A stretch of DNA of 64,000 bases from Paraburkholderia phenoliruptrix (GCF_019511605.1 NZ_JAEUAV010000005.1:225854-289853), one strand, 5' to 3'. Counted from the stretch's first letter, positions 48,934 to 58,505 are shown. The notes: a model not told the origin generated them from the letters alone. Translations and numbers: made by a program.

Positions 48934-49101
48934 TTTCCCCTCCTTGCTTTGGCCGACTCGCGGCTCGCGATGCAACCTGCCCCGCGCAAACGCCGCCCGC
49001 CGCGCCAGCTTTGGCTTTGCGCGTGACGGCTCGGCCGCCGACCGGCTACCTGTTTCCTGCGCGTCGCAACCGGACATCGCGTGAGACGCCCTGCGGCGGG
49101 T

Positions 49102-49299
49102 TCAGTCGCAATCGCCTGAAAGGTATTGCCTGCCGCTGCAGGTGATTTCGACCTCGTCGCCATTCGCTTCGGCGACGAGGCCGCAGGCCAGCAGTTGCGC
49201 GGTCACGGACTGCGGAAACTTCGGCGCCGGCTGCCCGACACCTACATCGTTCAGGCGCCGCAACGCTTCTATCGCTTCGGGACTCAGTGACTTGGACAT
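49102..49299 (-). CDS. Hypothetical protein
   Basis: A 65-aa protein beginning MSKSLSPEAIEALRRLNDVG with GGAGACC before the ATG. VTAQLLACGLVAEANGDEVEI followed by TCSGRQYL looks like a small winged-helix unit (helix, then a beta hairpin), as found in short transcription-related proteins. This is inference from pattern only. Confidence 0.7.
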   Translation of the reverse strand: MSKSLSPEAIEALRRLNDVGVGQPAPKFPQSVTAQLLACGLVAEANGDEVEITCSGRQYLSGDCD

Positions 49300-49479
49300 G
49301 ATGGTCTCCGCTCTGCGTCGATGACAAATTCATCCTAGCAAGTTTCGACAGCGGATGTGGTCGCGGCGGCGGATCGTCACGCGCGAATGGCTTACGCGTG
49401 AATTTTCGCGCAAGCAGCGGGTCTACCGGGAAGCCTCATGCAACCCGCGCGAACGCGGGGCACGCAAAAGGAGAACGAG

Positions 49480-49782
49480 ATGAAGCGAAGCACTATGGCT
49501 GCGCTGGGCGCAGCCGCGGCGCTGCTGGCGGCAGGCGCAAGCGGAACGGCGGCATGGGCCGGAACGGACATGGCCGCGCCGAAGCACACGACGCAAGCCG
49601 TGCTAGCCGCGCAGGCCGCGCAACCCGCGGACGCTGCGTCGTCAATGGTCAAGCCGCCGGAGTCGGCCTCCAGTGCGACCGGCGCGAGCAATCCGGACAA
49701 CATGCCGATCAAGCGTCCGCGCAAACCGACAAACGACAAAATGATGCATGAGCCGCCCGCGAGCGGCGCGAACGCAAAGTAG
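49480..49782 (+). CDS. Small exported hypothetical protein
   Basis: A 100-aa precursor with a signal peptide ([22 protein letters not shown]), ATG at 49480 preceded by AAAAGGAG. The mature part is Ala/Ser/Pro/Lys-rich and probably disordered (KPPESASSATGASNP, then KRPRKPTNDKMMHEPP). No family recognised. Confidence 0.78.
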   Translation: MKRSTMAALGAAAALLAAGASGTAAWAGTDMAAPKHTTQAVLAAQAAQPADAASSMVKPPESASSATGASNPDNMPIKRPRKPTNDKMMHEPPASGANAK

Positions 49783-49790
49783 CGCAGCGC

Positions 49791-50006
49791 TTACAGGCGC
49801 GCGATCGAAACCTCCGTGGACTTGACGAGCGCCACGACTTCGGAGCCCACCTGCAGCTCGAGTTCGTCAATGGAGCGTGTGGTGATGACCGAGGTCACGA
49901 TGCCGAACGCGGTGTCGACATCCACTTCGGACACGACGGGTCCGCGGATGATTTCCTTGACCTTGCCTTTGAACTGATTGCGTACGTTGATGGCGGAAAT
50001 GCTCAT
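49791..50006 (-). CDS. Mop/TOBE-domain molybdopterin-binding protein
   Basis: A 71-aa molbindin: MSISAINVRNQFKGKVKEII through ITTRSIDELELQVGSEVVAL and VKSTEVSIAR is one complete Mop domain. Oligomers bind molybdate or tungstate. It lies 48 bases downstream of ssuB on the same strand and may be co-transcribed with the ssu genes; a similar gene near sulfonate transport genes is known in relatives. Confidence 0.9.
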   Translation of the reverse strand: MSISAINVRNQFKGKVKEIIRGPVVSEVDVDTAFGIVTSVITTRSIDELELQVGSEVVALVKSTEVSIARL

Positions 50007-50053
50007 TGCGAGTGGCTCCAGAAAAGCGATTGAGTTGAGTCAGTCAAGGAATG

Positions 50054-51133
50054 TCAGACGGCCCAGCGGACCTCCGTGGGCCGCCTGAATGGGCCGCTGC
50101 CGGCTGCGTCGCGCGTGGTGCGTGCGTCTTGCGCGCCGTGAGACTCGTGCGACCATGGGTCGTCGTTCGGCGCATTCTTCAGCACGCGCCGCAGCACATG
50201 CTCTTCGAGCGCGGCGAAGCCCGCCGACGCACGTGCTCGCGGACGCTCGAGCGGTACCGGCTGATCGAGCGCGATGCGCCCTTCTTCGATCAGCAGAATG
50301 CGATCGCCCAGCGCCACGGCTTCGTGCACGTCGTGTGTGACGAGCAATGCGGTGAACCGGTGCTCGCGCCACAGGCGCTCGATCAGCGTGTGCATTTCGA
50401 TGCGTGTCAACGCGTCGAGCGCGCCGAGCGGCTCGTCGAGCAACAGCAACTGCGGACGATGCACGAGCGCCCGCGCCAACGCCACCCGCTGACGCTGCCC
50501 GCCGGAAAGCCGGGCGGGCCAGTCGTTGGCGCGCTCCAGCAGACCGACTTCGGCGAGCACCGCGCGGGCGTCGTCGCGAGCGCTGCGCGGCAGGCCGAGC
50601 ATGACGTTCTGCAGCACGGTCTTCCACGGCAGCAGCCGCGCGTCCTGGAACATGATTCGCGTATCGAGCGGCCGGCCGTCTTCGGCGCGCTTCTCGAGCA
50701 CGCCCGTCGTGGCCTGCTCGAGTCCGGCGACGAGCCGCAGCAACGTCGACTTCCCGCAACCGCTGCGGCCGACGATCGCGACGAAACTGCCGCGCTCGAT
50801 GGACAGATCGAAGTCCGTCAGAACCTTGCGTTCGCCATACTGCTTGCCGACGCTGCGCAACTTCACTGAGTAGTCGGCTGAGTCGGCTGACCTGCGTGCG
50901 CCGTGTCCGCCTCCAGCGCCACTCCTTACCTCCTCCGTGCCATTGCGCGCCGCCGCGCCCACCGCCTCTGTGCCCCGCCGCTCGACCCGCACCCGCCTCA
51001 GCGTGCCATCGCGCTCCTCAACATCCGCGGCCAGATCCGCATCGCGATCCACGACGCGCGCCTGCGCCAGTTCCACCTCAAGATCGCTGCCCGCGATGCC
51101 GCCGAACGACGCCGAGAGTGTCGTTGCGCTCAT
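50054..51133 (-). CDS. ssuB: Aliphatic sulfonate ABC transporter ATP-binding protein
   Basis: ATPase of 359 aa: Walker [20 protein letters not shown] near residue 122, Q-loop [11 protein letters not shown] (SsuB/TauB type), signature [15 protein letters not shown], Walker [16 protein letters not shown]. About 90 N-terminal residues before [16 protein letters not shown] are an acidic/Ala/Arg-rich extension that usual SsuB proteins lack; in-frame later starts could shorten it. The ATG overlaps the ssuC stop (ATGA at 51130-51133). Confidence 0.93.
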   Translation of the reverse strand: MSATTLSASFGGIAGSDLEVELAQARVVDRDADLAADVEERDGTLRRVRVERRGTEAVGAAARNGTEEVRSGAGGGHGARRSADSADYSVKLRSVGKQYGERKVLTDFDLSIERGSFVAIVGRSGCGKSTLLRLVAGLEQATTGVLEKRAEDGRPLDTRIMFQDARLLPWKTVLQNVMLGLPRSARDDARAVLAEVGLLERANDWPARLSGGQRQRVALARALVHRPQLLLLDEPLGALDALTRIEMHTLIERLWREHRFTALLVTHDVHEAVALGDRILLIEEGRIALDQPVPLERPRARASAGFAALEEHVLRRVLKNAPNDDPWSHESHGAQDARTTRDAAGSGPFRRPTEVRWAV

Positions 51134-51996
51134 GCGTTACCTCCACGTTGATAGGCCGGGTGCCAGCGCAGCGACACGCGCTCCAGACTCTTTGCCAGCA
51201 CGTCGGCGATCTTGCCGAGCGCGGCGTAAAGCAGAATGCCGACCACCACGACATCGGTTTGCAGGAACTCGCGCGCGTTCATCGTCATGTAGCCGATGCC
51301 CGATTGCGCCGAAATGGTCTCGGCGACGATCAGCGTCACCCACATCAAGCCCAGCGCAAAGCGCACGCCGACCAGAATGGACGGCAACGCGCCCGGCAGA
51401 ATCACATGGCGGTACAGCGCGAAACCCTTCACGCCGTAGCTGCGCGCCATCTCGATCAGGTTCGGATCGACCGAACGGATGCCGTGGAAGGTGTTCACGT
51501 AAAGCGGGAAAAACACACCGAGCGCGACGAGGAACACCTTGGCCTGCTCCTCGATGCCGAACCACAAGATGACCAGCGGGATCATCGCGAGCGCGGGAAT
51601 ATTGCGGATCATCTGCACGGTCGAATCGAGCGCGATCTCTGCCGGTTTGAAGAGCCCGGTCGCGAGCCCGAGCACGAGCCCCATGCCGCCGCCTATCGCA
51701 AAACCGGACACGGCGCGCCATGTGCTGACCTTCACGTCCGCCCACATTTCGCCGGACTGGATCAGCGACCACGCCGCCTTCACGACAGCAAGCGGTTCGG
51801 GCAACACGCGGGTGGAAAGCACGCCGCTGCGCGCGGCGGCTTCCCAGGCGAGCAGGACCAGAAGCGGCGCGACCCAAGGCGCCAGCGAGGCGCCGATCCG
51901 CCGCAACGAGCCGAACGCCGACGCGCGCACGCAGCCGAACGCCGCGCTGTCGCGCACCACTTCGTCGCGCTGCGCACTCACGGTGGATTGAGCCAT
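51130..51996 (-). CDS. ssuC: Aliphatic sulfonate ABC transporter permease
   Basis: Inner-membrane permease of 288 aa with about six helices. The EAA loop [20 protein letters not shown] and [20 protein letters not shown] are SsuC/TauC features. It is coupled by overlap to ssuB and lies 51 bases downstream of ssuD. No substrate-binding gene (ssuA) is present beside it. Confidence 0.94.
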   Translation of the reverse strand: MAQSTVSAQRDEVVRDSAAFGCVRASAFGSLRRIGASLAPWVAPLLVLLAWEAAARSGVLSTRVLPEPLAVVKAAWSLIQSGEMWADVKVSTWRAVSGFAIGGGMGLVLGLATGLFKPAEIALDSTVQMIRNIPALAMIPLVILWFGIEEQAKVFLVALGVFFPLYVNTFHGIRSVDPNLIEMARSYGVKGFALYRHVILPGALPSILVGVRFALGLMWVTLIVAETISAQSGIGYMTMNAREFLQTDVVVVGILLYAALGKIADVLAKSLERVSLRWHPAYQRGGNA

Positions 51997-52047
51997 GATG
52001 ACTTTCCTGATTGAGTATCGAAGGTGCCGGAACCAGACGGACTGCGC

Positions 52048-53208
52048 TCAGCTCGCGCTTGCAGCCTTCGGCAGATAGTGATTGCCGACGATCTCGCCGA
52101 ACGGTCCGGACAGCGGCCCTTCCGAAACCTTGCTCCGGCGATTCGGCAGCAACGGGAACACGAGTTCCGCGAACCGATACGACTCTTCCAGATGCGGATA
52201 GCCGGACAGAATGAACGTCTCGATCCCGAGCTCGGCATATTCCTTCATGCGCGCCGCCACTTGCTCAGGATTACCGACGAGTGCGGTACCCGCACCGCCG
52301 CGCACGAGGCCGACGCCCGCCCACAGGTTCGGATAGACCTCCAGTTCGGCGCGGCTCCCGCGCCTGCCGCCGTGCAGCGCGGCCATACGGCGCTGGCCCT
52401 CGGAGTCCATCTTCCCGAACGACGCCTGCGCGCGCGCAATGGTCTCGTCGTCGAGCTTGCTGATCAGCTTGTCGGCGGCGGCCCATGCTTCTTCTTCCGT
52501 CTCGCGCACGATCACATGCAGGCGAATGCCGAAGCGCACCGTCCTGCCATGCTCGGCAGCGCGGGCGCGAATGTCGGCGATTTTCTTCGCGACCGCCGTC
52601 GGCGGCTCGCCCCATGTGAGATACGTGTCGATATGCTCGCCCGCGATCGCATGCGCGGCCGGCGACGAACCGCCGAACCACAGCGGCGGATGCGGCTTCT
52701 GCACAGGCGGATACAACGCCTTGCCGCCCTTCGACTTCAGATGCTTGCCGTCGAAGTCGATTGCGTCGTTGGTATGCGCGGCCGTGAGCAGCTTGCGCCA
52801 GATGTGCAGGAAGTCGTCGGTGATTTCGTAGCGCGTGTCGTGGTCGACGAATACGCCGTCGCCTTCGAGCTCGGCCGCGTCGCCGCCCGTCACCACGTTG
52901 ATCAGCAGGCGCCCGTTCGACAGACGGTCGAACGTCGCGGCCATGCGTGCAGCCTGCCCCGGCGACGAGAGGCCCGGCCGGATCGCGACCAGAAACTTCA
53001 GGCGTTTGGTCGCGGCAATCAGACTCGAGGCGACCACCCACGCGTCTTCGCATGAACGGCCGGTGGGCAGCAGCACGCCTTCGTAGCCGAGCGTATCGGC
53101 GGCCACCGCGATCTGCTGGAAATAGTCGTAGTCGGCCGCGCGCGCGCCTTGCGACGTACCGAGATAACGGCTGTCGCCGTGAGTCGGAATGAACCAGAAC
53201 ACATTCAT
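52048..53208 (-). CDS. ssuD: FMNH2-dependent alkanesulfonate monooxygenase
   Basis: Flavin-dependent monooxygenase of 386 aa releasing sulfite from alkanesulfonates. [20 protein letters not shown] is the characteristic start, with GGGGAG upstream of the ATG at 53208. [14 protein letters not shown] holds the catalytic-site Cys, and [20 protein letters not shown] and [17 protein letters not shown] follow. It needs an FMN reductase (SsuE), which is not encoded nearby. Upstream-most gene of ssuD-ssuC-ssuB-mop. Confidence 0.96.
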   Translation of the reverse strand: MNVFWFIPTHGDSRYLGTSQGARAADYDYFQQIAVAADTLGYEGVLLPTGRSCEDAWVVASSLIAATKRLKFLVAIRPGLSSPGQAARMAATFDRLSNGRLLINVVTGGDAAELEGDGVFVDHDTRYEITDDFLHIWRKLLTAAHTNDAIDFDGKHLKSKGGKALYPPVQKPHPPLWFGGSSPAAHAIAGEHIDTYLTWGEPPTAVAKKIADIRARAAEHGRTVRFGIRLHVIVRETEEEAWAAADKLISKLDDETIARAQASFGKMDSEGQRRMAALHGGRRGSRAELEVYPNLWAGVGLVRGGAGTALVGNPEQVAARMKEYAELGIETFILSGYPHLEESYRFAELVFPLLPNRRSKVSEGPLSGPFGEIVGNHYLPKAASAS

Positions 53209-53669
53209 TTGCTGCTCCCCGCTTAAGGCAGAACTGGATTGGGTCAGGACAGCGCCCGCCGCGCCTGCCGGCGCGAGGCAGGCGCATTGCAGATGTCGCC
53301 GCGCGCTCACGCAGACCGTACGCACACCGTACGCACCGTATGCACACGCCGGCCGCGCGCATCCGGCCGGTCTTCGGTGACGAACCGGCGGCGCATCGCG
53401 AAAGGACGGAAGGTTGCGGTGTCGACGCTAAGCGCAACGATGCGACGCACCGTTTGCATGGAGAAACAGTCTATGGACGGGGGTGCGGCTTTTGAACGAT
53501 TTTTTTGAGCTTAGGTTTTCCACTTGCGTGATTAGCCCGACGCTACAGCATACGAACACGACTCGACAGGCAGCGGAAAAGCCGTTAGCGCTGGATATAA
53601 TGGCGCACGTTTCCAATCATCCGGTGCAGGCATTGCAAGTCACGCGCCTGTGCCCTGGCGGTGCAATGC
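53209..53669. other. Divergent intergenic region ssuD / membrane protein
   Basis: A 460-base gap. The ssuD side is GC-rich with ACCGTACGCAC-type short repeats (53315-53350). The plus-strand side has TATAAT at 53596-53601, a likely -10 for the next gene, without a convincing -35. Confidence 0.55.
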
Positions 53670-54095
53670 ATGCAAAAACTCATCCTGCCGTTTGTAGCCG
53701 GTTTCCTGGCATCGCTGTTCTTTCATGATTCCACGCTCGCGTTGCTGCATGCAGCGGGCGTCGTCGAGCAAAGCGGTTTTTCCACTGCCCCGTTCCTGCC
53801 GCTCGGTCTGCCCGAGTTCATTGCCAATGCGATCTGGAGTGCGTTCTGGGCCGTGCTGATGGCATGGCTGCTGCGCGTCGCGCCGGAGCGGCGCGCGCCG
53901 TGGCTGCCGGCTTTCGTATTCGGCGGCATTGTGCTCACGGCGGCAAGCGTCTTCGTGGTCGATCCGATTCGCGGCATCTGGCCAAGCGGCAACATGCTGC
54001 CGCGCCTTGCGATGGGTTTTGCGGCGAACGCCATGTGGGGTTGGGGCGCGCTCGTCTTCATGCGCGCCTTCATGGCGAACGAAGACGGGGATTGA
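53670..54095 (+). CDS. Hypothetical membrane protein
   Basis: A 141-aa protein with four predicted membrane helices (LILPFVAGFLASLFF, FIANAIWSAFWAVLMAWLL, LPAFVFGGIVLTAASVFVV, LAMGFAANAMWGWGALVFM). The ATG at 53670 is used; a GTG three codons earlier is possible. Paired halves with similar Ala/Trp/Gly motifs suggest an internal duplication. Family not recognised. Confidence 0.78.
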   Translation: MQKLILPFVAGFLASLFFHDSTLALLHAAGVVEQSGFSTAPFLPLGLPEFIANAIWSAFWAVLMAWLLRVAPERRAPWLPAFVFGGIVLTAASVFVVDPIRGIWPSGNMLPRLAMGFAANAMWGWGALVFMRAFMANEDGD

Positions 54096-54121
54096 ACCCG
54101 GGCAACGCCGCCCCGGCGAGC

Positions 54122-54227
54122 GGCCAAGTGCAGGGCCAACTGCCGGACCAATTGCCGGGCAAACTGCAGAGCTGATTGCCTGGCTAACTGCGGCCGGCTG
54201 CGCGGCCAACTGCGTGGCTAATTGCCC
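54122..54227. repeat. 12-bp tandem repeat, 9 copies, running into a stop codon
   Basis: Units resemble GGCCAACTGCCG and start at 54122, 54134, 54146, 54158, 54170, 54182, 54194 (10 bp), 54204 and 54216. The last unit includes the stop codon (54218-54220) of the minus-strand acyl-CoA hydrolase gene, so the array has grown right up to and into the gene's end. Confidence 0.82.
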
Positions 54228-55348
54228 AAGTCGAGCAGCGGATGCTCGCTCGCCAGCCACGGGCTTTCGAACATCTTCGCCACGTCGGCGGCACTCACGT
54301 CTTCAATGCGCGCAAAACGCCAGCGCGGCGCGTTGTCCTTATCGACGATACGCGCGCGGATGCCTTCCACCGCGTCGCCGTGCAAAAAGCTGGAACGCGT
54401 GAGATCCAGATCGCCGCGCAGCACGTCCGCCATCGAGCCTTCCGCGCGCGTCACCACCTCGAGCGATACCGCCATCGAAAGCGGCGAGCGCTCGCGCAAC
54501 ACGGCGATTGTCTGCTCGGCCCAGTCGGCGGCGTCCCGGTCGCACTTCTGCGCGAGCGAAGCGAGAATGCGCGGCACGTCCGGCAGTGCGAAATGCCGGT
54601 CGATCAGCGCTCGCGCACGAGCGAGCGGCGCTTCGCCGGGCGGCGGTGCGACCTGATACGCACGGCATTCGCGCTCGACGCATGCGACCACGTCCGCGCC
54701 GCGCTCGAACAGTTCGCAGCGCAGCGTGTCGATAAGCGCCGGCAACGCGGCATCTTCGATGTAGAGGTCGGCGAGACCGGCGTATAGCGCGTCGGCCGCG
54801 CCGATCGTTTCGCCCGTCACCGCCAGATAACGGCCGATCGCGCCCGGCGTGCGCGCGAGGAACCAGCTTGCGCCGACATCGGGAAAGAGCCCGATGCGCG
54901 TTTCAGGCATGGCCATTTTCGTGGACTGCGTGACCACCCGCAGCCCGCCGGTGCGATGCGCGCCCAGCGAAATGCCCATGCCGCCGCCCATCACCACGCC
55001 GTTCATCAACGCGATGTACGGCTTGGGATACGTGAAAATTGCATGATTGAGGCGGTATTCCTCGATGAAAAACTCATCGCGAGCCTGCTGGTCGCCGCGC
55101 CGCGCCGACTCGTACAGGAAACGGATGTCGCCGCCCGCGCAGAACGCCCGCGGATGCTGGCTGCGCACCACGACCGCGAGCACGTCCGGGTTGGCGGACC
55201 ACGCGTCGAGCGCGGCGTGCATTGCGCGGATCATGCCGATGGACAGCGCGTTGAGCGCCTGCGGTCTTTCGAGCTCGATAAAGCCAATTCGGTTGGCTAC
55301 GTAGGTCGCGACTTCGTCGCTGGCTGCGGGCGAGGCGGAAAGGGACAT
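54218..55348 (-). CDS. 3-hydroxyisobutyryl-CoA hydrolase-like (crotonase family)
   Basis: Crotonase-fold protein of 376 aa. The oxyanion-hole motifs are RAFCAGGDIRFLYE and NGVVMGGGMGIS; the catalytic glutamate lies in MPETRIGLFPDVGASWFL, the sequence that separates HIBYL-CoA hydrolases from enoyl-CoA hydratases. The C-terminal extension (SPLSMAVSLEVVTRAEG; WRFARIEDVSAADVAKMF) is also typical. It would act in valine breakdown. Annotation as enoyl-CoA hydratase is the usual alternative. The start at 55348 is chosen; an in-frame ATG at 55378 adds ten residues. Confidence 0.87.
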   Translation of the reverse strand: MSLSASPAASDEVATYVANRIGFIELERPQALNALSIGMIRAMHAALDAWSANPDVLAVVVRSQHPRAFCAGGDIRFLYESARRGDQQARDEFFIEEYRLNHAIFTYPKPYIALMNGVVMGGGMGISLGAHRTGGLRVVTQSTKMAMPETRIGLFPDVGASWFLARTPGAIGRYLAVTGETIGAADALYAGLADLYIEDAALPALIDTLRCELFERGADVVACVERECRAYQVAPPPGEAPLARARALIDRHFALPDVPRILASLAQKCDRDAADWAEQTIAVLRERSPLSMAVSLEVVTRAEGSMADVLRGDLDLTRSSFLHGDAVEGIRARIVDKDNAPRWRFARIEDVSAADVAKMFESPWLASEHPLLDLGN

Positions 55349-55478
55349 GGAAAACGACGCGCGGCGGCGCAGAGTCATGGGAACCACAACGTTATCACGT
55401 GCCTCGTGCGTGGGCGTGTTTCTCCGACGCAGCCAACGGCCGCCGGCCCCATGCAAGGCGCCGCGCGCTCTGTTGAGC

Positions 55479-55763
55479 TCAGCCCGCGGCGTTTCCCGGC
55501 GGGAAGTGACCGCTTTTCAGCAGCACAGGCGTGCCGTTGCTGATCTGCAGATGTTCGCGCGCGACCGCCTCGATGCGCGGACGTCCTGCGTCGAACGCTC
55601 GCATCCACGCTTCTTTGTCTTCCGAACTGGCGCCGAAGTGGTCTTCGAGCGCCTCGACGGAGATCGCGCAGGGAACGGGCTCGCCGTCCACTAACGCCGA
55701 AAAGACAACGGTCAGATTGGAGTCGCGGTAGGCTGGCGCGCCCGCGGGAAACCTGATTTCCAT
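55479..55763 (-). CDS. DUF1488 family protein
   Basis: A 94-aa protein: MEIRFPAGAPAYRDSNLTVV, FSALVDGEPVPCAISVEALE and RPRIEAVAREHL match DUF1488, a small domain of unknown function. The ATG at 55763 is preceded by GAGGCGG. The open frame continues upstream to 56267 as an Arg/Gly-rich low-complexity stretch that I do not include. Confidence 0.85.
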   Translation of the reverse strand: MEIRFPAGAPAYRDSNLTVVFSALVDGEPVPCAISVEALEDHFGASSEDKEAWMRAFDAGRPRIEAVAREHLQISNGTPVLLKSGHFPPGNAAG

Positions 55764-56124
55764 AGCCGCCTCATCAGAAGTATCCGGTATAGAACCGGAG
55801 CCACGCAAAACCGGCTGGCCCCGGACGACCCGAATATGGTACTCGCGGGGCCGGACCGCGGTCCACCCCGCCGCCGCGGCGCCCGGGGCGTCGGGATCGT
55901 TGGAATGGGCCAGAGGTTGCGGCTGTCCTTGCGCTTGCCCGCCTCTGCCCTTGCGCTTGCGTGCCTCTGCGCTTGCATCGCCTTGCCTTGCTCCTGCCTT
56001 GCCCCGGCTTCGGCTCCTCCGGCTGTCCTTACGCCTGCGCTCGCGTCTGCCCATGCGGGGTGCCCCCGCATCTGCTTTTCCGCCTCCGCGCCTGCGTCTA
56101 CGCCTGCCCGTGCGTCGCGTGCCG
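55764..56124. repeat. Intergenic pyrimidine-rich low-complexity region
   Basis: A 360-base gap between two minus-strand genes. From about 55915 to 56110 the plus strand consists of degenerate CTTGCGCTTGC, TGCCTCTGCGC and CGCCTGCGTC units, strongly C/T-biased. All minus-strand frames across it give Arg/Gly/Ala-rich sequence, so it is probably non-coding. Confidence 0.6.
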
Positions 56125-56391
56125 TCAAGAGCCGCTCCCCAGCAGCCGGTCGACGTAATCGCGCGCGGCCTGTTCGACAAACGCGAGCGCCTCCTTCTCG
56201 TCGCTGAAGCGCTGCTCTGCGCCGAGGTCGAGCAAGGTTTCCATCCGGTGCGGATCGTCGGGGCCAAGCTCGGCGAGACTCACGGAACCGACGTAATTGC
56301 CAGGCGCGCCGTGCGTGTCGCTTGCCGGCACGAGGCGCGCCGCGGCGCTGATGTAATAGCCGCGATAAGGGCCGCTGACCCGCTCAGCCAT
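56125..56391 (-). CDS. Hypothetical protein
   Basis: An 88-aa protein: MAERVSGPYRGYYISAAARL, then SVSLAELGPDDPHRMETLLD and DEKEALAFVEQAARDYVDRL. It has the look of small conserved cytoplasmic proteins of Burkholderiaceae; I cannot name a family. Start at 56391, with AGGAGAACGA upstream. Confidence 0.75.
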   Translation of the reverse strand: MAERVSGPYRGYYISAAARLVPASDTHGAPGNYVGSVSLAELGPDDPHRMETLLDLGAEQRFSDEKEALAFVEQAARDYVDRLLGSGS

Positions 56392-56605
56392 GTTCGTTCT
56401 CCTCGTTGCATTAATTCAGTTAAGGCGCGCGGCAAGCCAATTAGTTCTGTGCGTCCGCACTCGACCTGCGCCTGTCGTGCATTCGCCCGGTTTCACCGCG
56501 CCGTTCGCCTGCCCCGCACTTCCACGCCCAGCGTCGGTCGAACACATTCGTCCGGCATACTCCGTGCTCAGGCACTGGCGCCGTTTCGAGTCCAGAGAGC
56601 GCAAT

Positions 56606-56797
56606 ATGGGAAAATATTTTCTGCACGACCACGAACTGCCCGAGCCGGATGCGGCCAACCGATGGTTCGCGTATGCCGAAAGTCACGGCATCGACATTGC
56701 CAAAGCCATCAGCATCTGGGAAGACGCGGCCACTGAAAGCGGCACGGAAAGCCGCCGGGCGGTCAGCGCCGCGGGCATCACTATCGAAACACCTTGA
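56606..56797 (+). CDS. Hypothetical protein
   Basis: A 63-aa protein beginning MGKYFLHDHELPEPDAANRW, preceded by AGAGAG. SHGIDIAKAISIWEDAATES is a probable helix. No family recognised; composition and start signals suggest it is real. Confidence 0.65.
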   Translation: MGKYFLHDHELPEPDAANRWFAYAESHGIDIAKAISIWEDAATESGTESRRAVSAAGITIETP

Positions 56798-56842
56798 GCT
56801 TGCGAGCGTCGCAAGCGCCGATCATCAAAGGAAACAGACACG

Positions 56843-57295
56843 ATGCATTTCATGACGCAATTGCTGCGCACCAGCCATGGTCACCGTGGCTTCGCGCGGA
56901 CGCTGCTGCGCCACACGCCGCCGTCGGCCACGTTGTTGGCCACGTTGTTGGCCAGGTTGTTGGCCACGCCGTCGGCCACCTTATTGGCCAGGTTGCTGGC
57001 CGCTTTGCCGGCCGCGCTCCTCGTGGGTGCGGGCGTCGCCGGCTGCGCGTCGTCCAACACCACGTCGTTGATCAATCTGCCGAACGGCCAGACAGGCTTC
57101 GCGGTGAACTGCAGCGGAGCCGGCGCCGATTCGAGCTGGGCCTCGTGCTATGTGCAGGCGGGCAAGGCGTGCGGCGCGACGGGCTATGACATCGTGTCGA
57201 AAGACAATGACGAAGGCGGCACCGCCGGCGGCAGCGTGACGAACGTCGTATCGGCCAACGTGAAGAATCGCTCGATGATCGTGCGTTGCAAGTAA
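56843..57295 (+). CDS. Lipoprotein with repeat-built signal sequence
   Basis: A 150-aa precursor. The lipobox is GAGVAGC (Cys at about residue 68), far from the N-terminus for a lipoprotein. Residues 27-58 are four-residue repeats (PSAT, LLAT, LLAR, LLAA) encoded by eight 12-bp DNA repeats. The mature part is a compact Cys-containing domain (LPNGQTGFAVNCSGAGADSS; ASCYVQAGKACGATGYDIVS; MIVRC). The signal peptide has probably been lengthened by repeat expansion. An internal start in the repeat is possible. Function unknown. Confidence 0.75.
   Translation: MHFMTQLLRTSHGHRGFARTLLRHTPPSATLLATLLARLLATPSATLLARLLAALPAALLVGAGVAGCASSNTTSLINLPNGQTGFAVNCSGAGADSSWASCYVQAGKACGATGYDIVSKDNDEGGTAGGSVTNVVSANVKNRSMIVRCK
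56921..57016 (+). repeat. 12-bp tandem repeat inside a lipoprotein signal sequence, 8 copies
   Basis: Units such as TTGTTGGCCACG and TTGTTGGCCAGG start at 56921, 56933, 56945, 56957, 56969, 56981, 56993 and 57005 with no gaps. Being a multiple of three, changes in copy number would alter the signal peptide length by four residues without a frameshift. Confidence 0.9.
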
Positions 57296-57375
57296 GCGCC
57301 CTTAAAGCGCCGAGCGCGGGTCGCCCCGTGCAGCCGTGACAGCCCGCGCCTCGCGCAACGCACCTCGTGCGCGTT

Positions 57376-57714
57376 CTAATGCGCCTGCATCTTCGAGAAG
57401 ACGTTCAGCACGGTGACGCCAGCAATGATCAGCCCGAGGCCGACGACGGCCGGCACGTCGGGCACCTGCCCGTACAGCAGCAGCGCGACCAGCGTGATCA
57501 GCACAATGCCGGCGCCCGACCACACTGCGTAGACGATGCCGACCGGAAGAGTGCGCAACGTCAGCGACAGGCAGTAAAAAGCGACGGCATAGCCGAGCAC
57601 CACCACTGCCGAAGGCACGAGCCGCGAGAAACCGTCCGACGCGCGCATCGCGGAAGTCGCGATGACTTCGGCCACAATCGCAACGCCAAGCAATGCATAA
57701 GGCGGCACCCGCAT
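57376..57714 (-). CDS. Small multidrug resistance (SMR) efflux protein
   Basis: A 112-aa protein with four membrane helices. The essential membrane glutamate of the family is Glu16 in LLGVAIVAEVIATSAMRASD, and GIVYAVWSGAGIVLI is the SMR signature in helix 3. It resembles EmrE/Qac-type proton antiporters for cationic compounds. It starts 4 bases after the stop of the UPF0303 gene, so the two probably form an operon. Confidence 0.92.
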   Translation of the reverse strand: MRVPPYALLGVAIVAEVIATSAMRASDGFSRLVPSAVVVLGYAVAFYCLSLTLRTLPVGIVYAVWSGAGIVLITLVALLLYGQVPDVPAVVGLGLIIAGVTVLNVFSKMQAH

Positions 57715-57718
57715 GGGC

Positions 57719-58216
57719 TCAGGCCTTTGCAAGCGCAAGCTTGCTGTAGTCGTGACCGAGGTGCGCGCACAGGGCTTCCACGACGAACTCATGATCGGCG
57801 CGCTGCGGCAGGCCGGACACCGTGATCGAGCCGATCACGCCCGCGCCGGCCACCGTCAATGGAAACGCGCCGCCGTGCGACGCATACTCGGTGGCGGGCA
57901 AACCGTGCTTGTCGGCGAGCGTGCTGCCGGACTGCTGCATCTTCAGGCCGATCGCGTAAGAACTGCGCCGGAAATGCGCGACCGTGTTGCCCTTGCGGCG
58001 CGCCCAATCGACATTGTCCGGCGTCGCGCCGGCGAGCAGACTGAAGAAGAGAGGCTGACCGAAGGTACGCACGTCGATGGCGGCCGCAATGCCGCGCGCC
58101 TTCGCGACCTCATGCAGATAGGCGCCGATTTGCCAGGCGCGGTCGGCATCGAATTGAGGGAACACGAGCGCGTGTTCCTGAGCGGCAATGACCTGCAGAT
58201 CGTGAGCGATATCCAT
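57719..58216 (-). CDS. UPF0303 / heme-degrading-domain (GlcG-like) protein
   Basis: A 165-aa protein of the UPF0303 family: [59 protein letters not shown] and [21 protein letters not shown]. The fold is shared with GlcG/HbpS. Biochemical function in this branch is unproven. The start at 58216 removes a long Arg-rich in-frame extension. Confidence 0.88.
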   Translation of the reverse strand: MDIAHDLQVIAAQEHALVFPQFDADRAWQIGAYLHEVAKARGIAAAIDVRTFGQPLFFSLLAGATPDNVDWARRKGNTVAHFRRSSYAIGLKMQQSGSTLADKHGLPATEYASHGGAFPLTVAGAGVIGSITVSGLPQRADHEFVVEALCAHLGHDYSKLALAKA

Positions 58217-58505
58217 GAAATTCCGGGGCGAGTGAAAGTGCGGGCGCGTCGTCGTCATGCACCGCCGCCGGCACCTGGCCTGCGGTGGGTTGCGCGCTTC
58301 GCGGTGAAGCCGCGCAAAGCGTGCGACAGAGCATGACGGCGCGCCGGGAGACTCCGATTCTAGCGCAGCGAGTTGCGCGGGCCTTGTGCGATGCGACGCG
58401 GGCCGCGCCTCAAGCGACCCGCCGCGCCTGAAGCGACGTTTTCGCAAACGGAGTGCCACGCGACGCGCCAACGAGCAGGCGATCGGGCAGATCCTCAGAT
58501 GACTG

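Noticed and set aside
55764..56267. Extension of the DUF1488 gene into an Arg/Gly-rich region
   Set aside because: Low-complexity reading of a pyrimidine-rich repeat; the ATG at 55763 has a ribosome site and matches the domain boundary.
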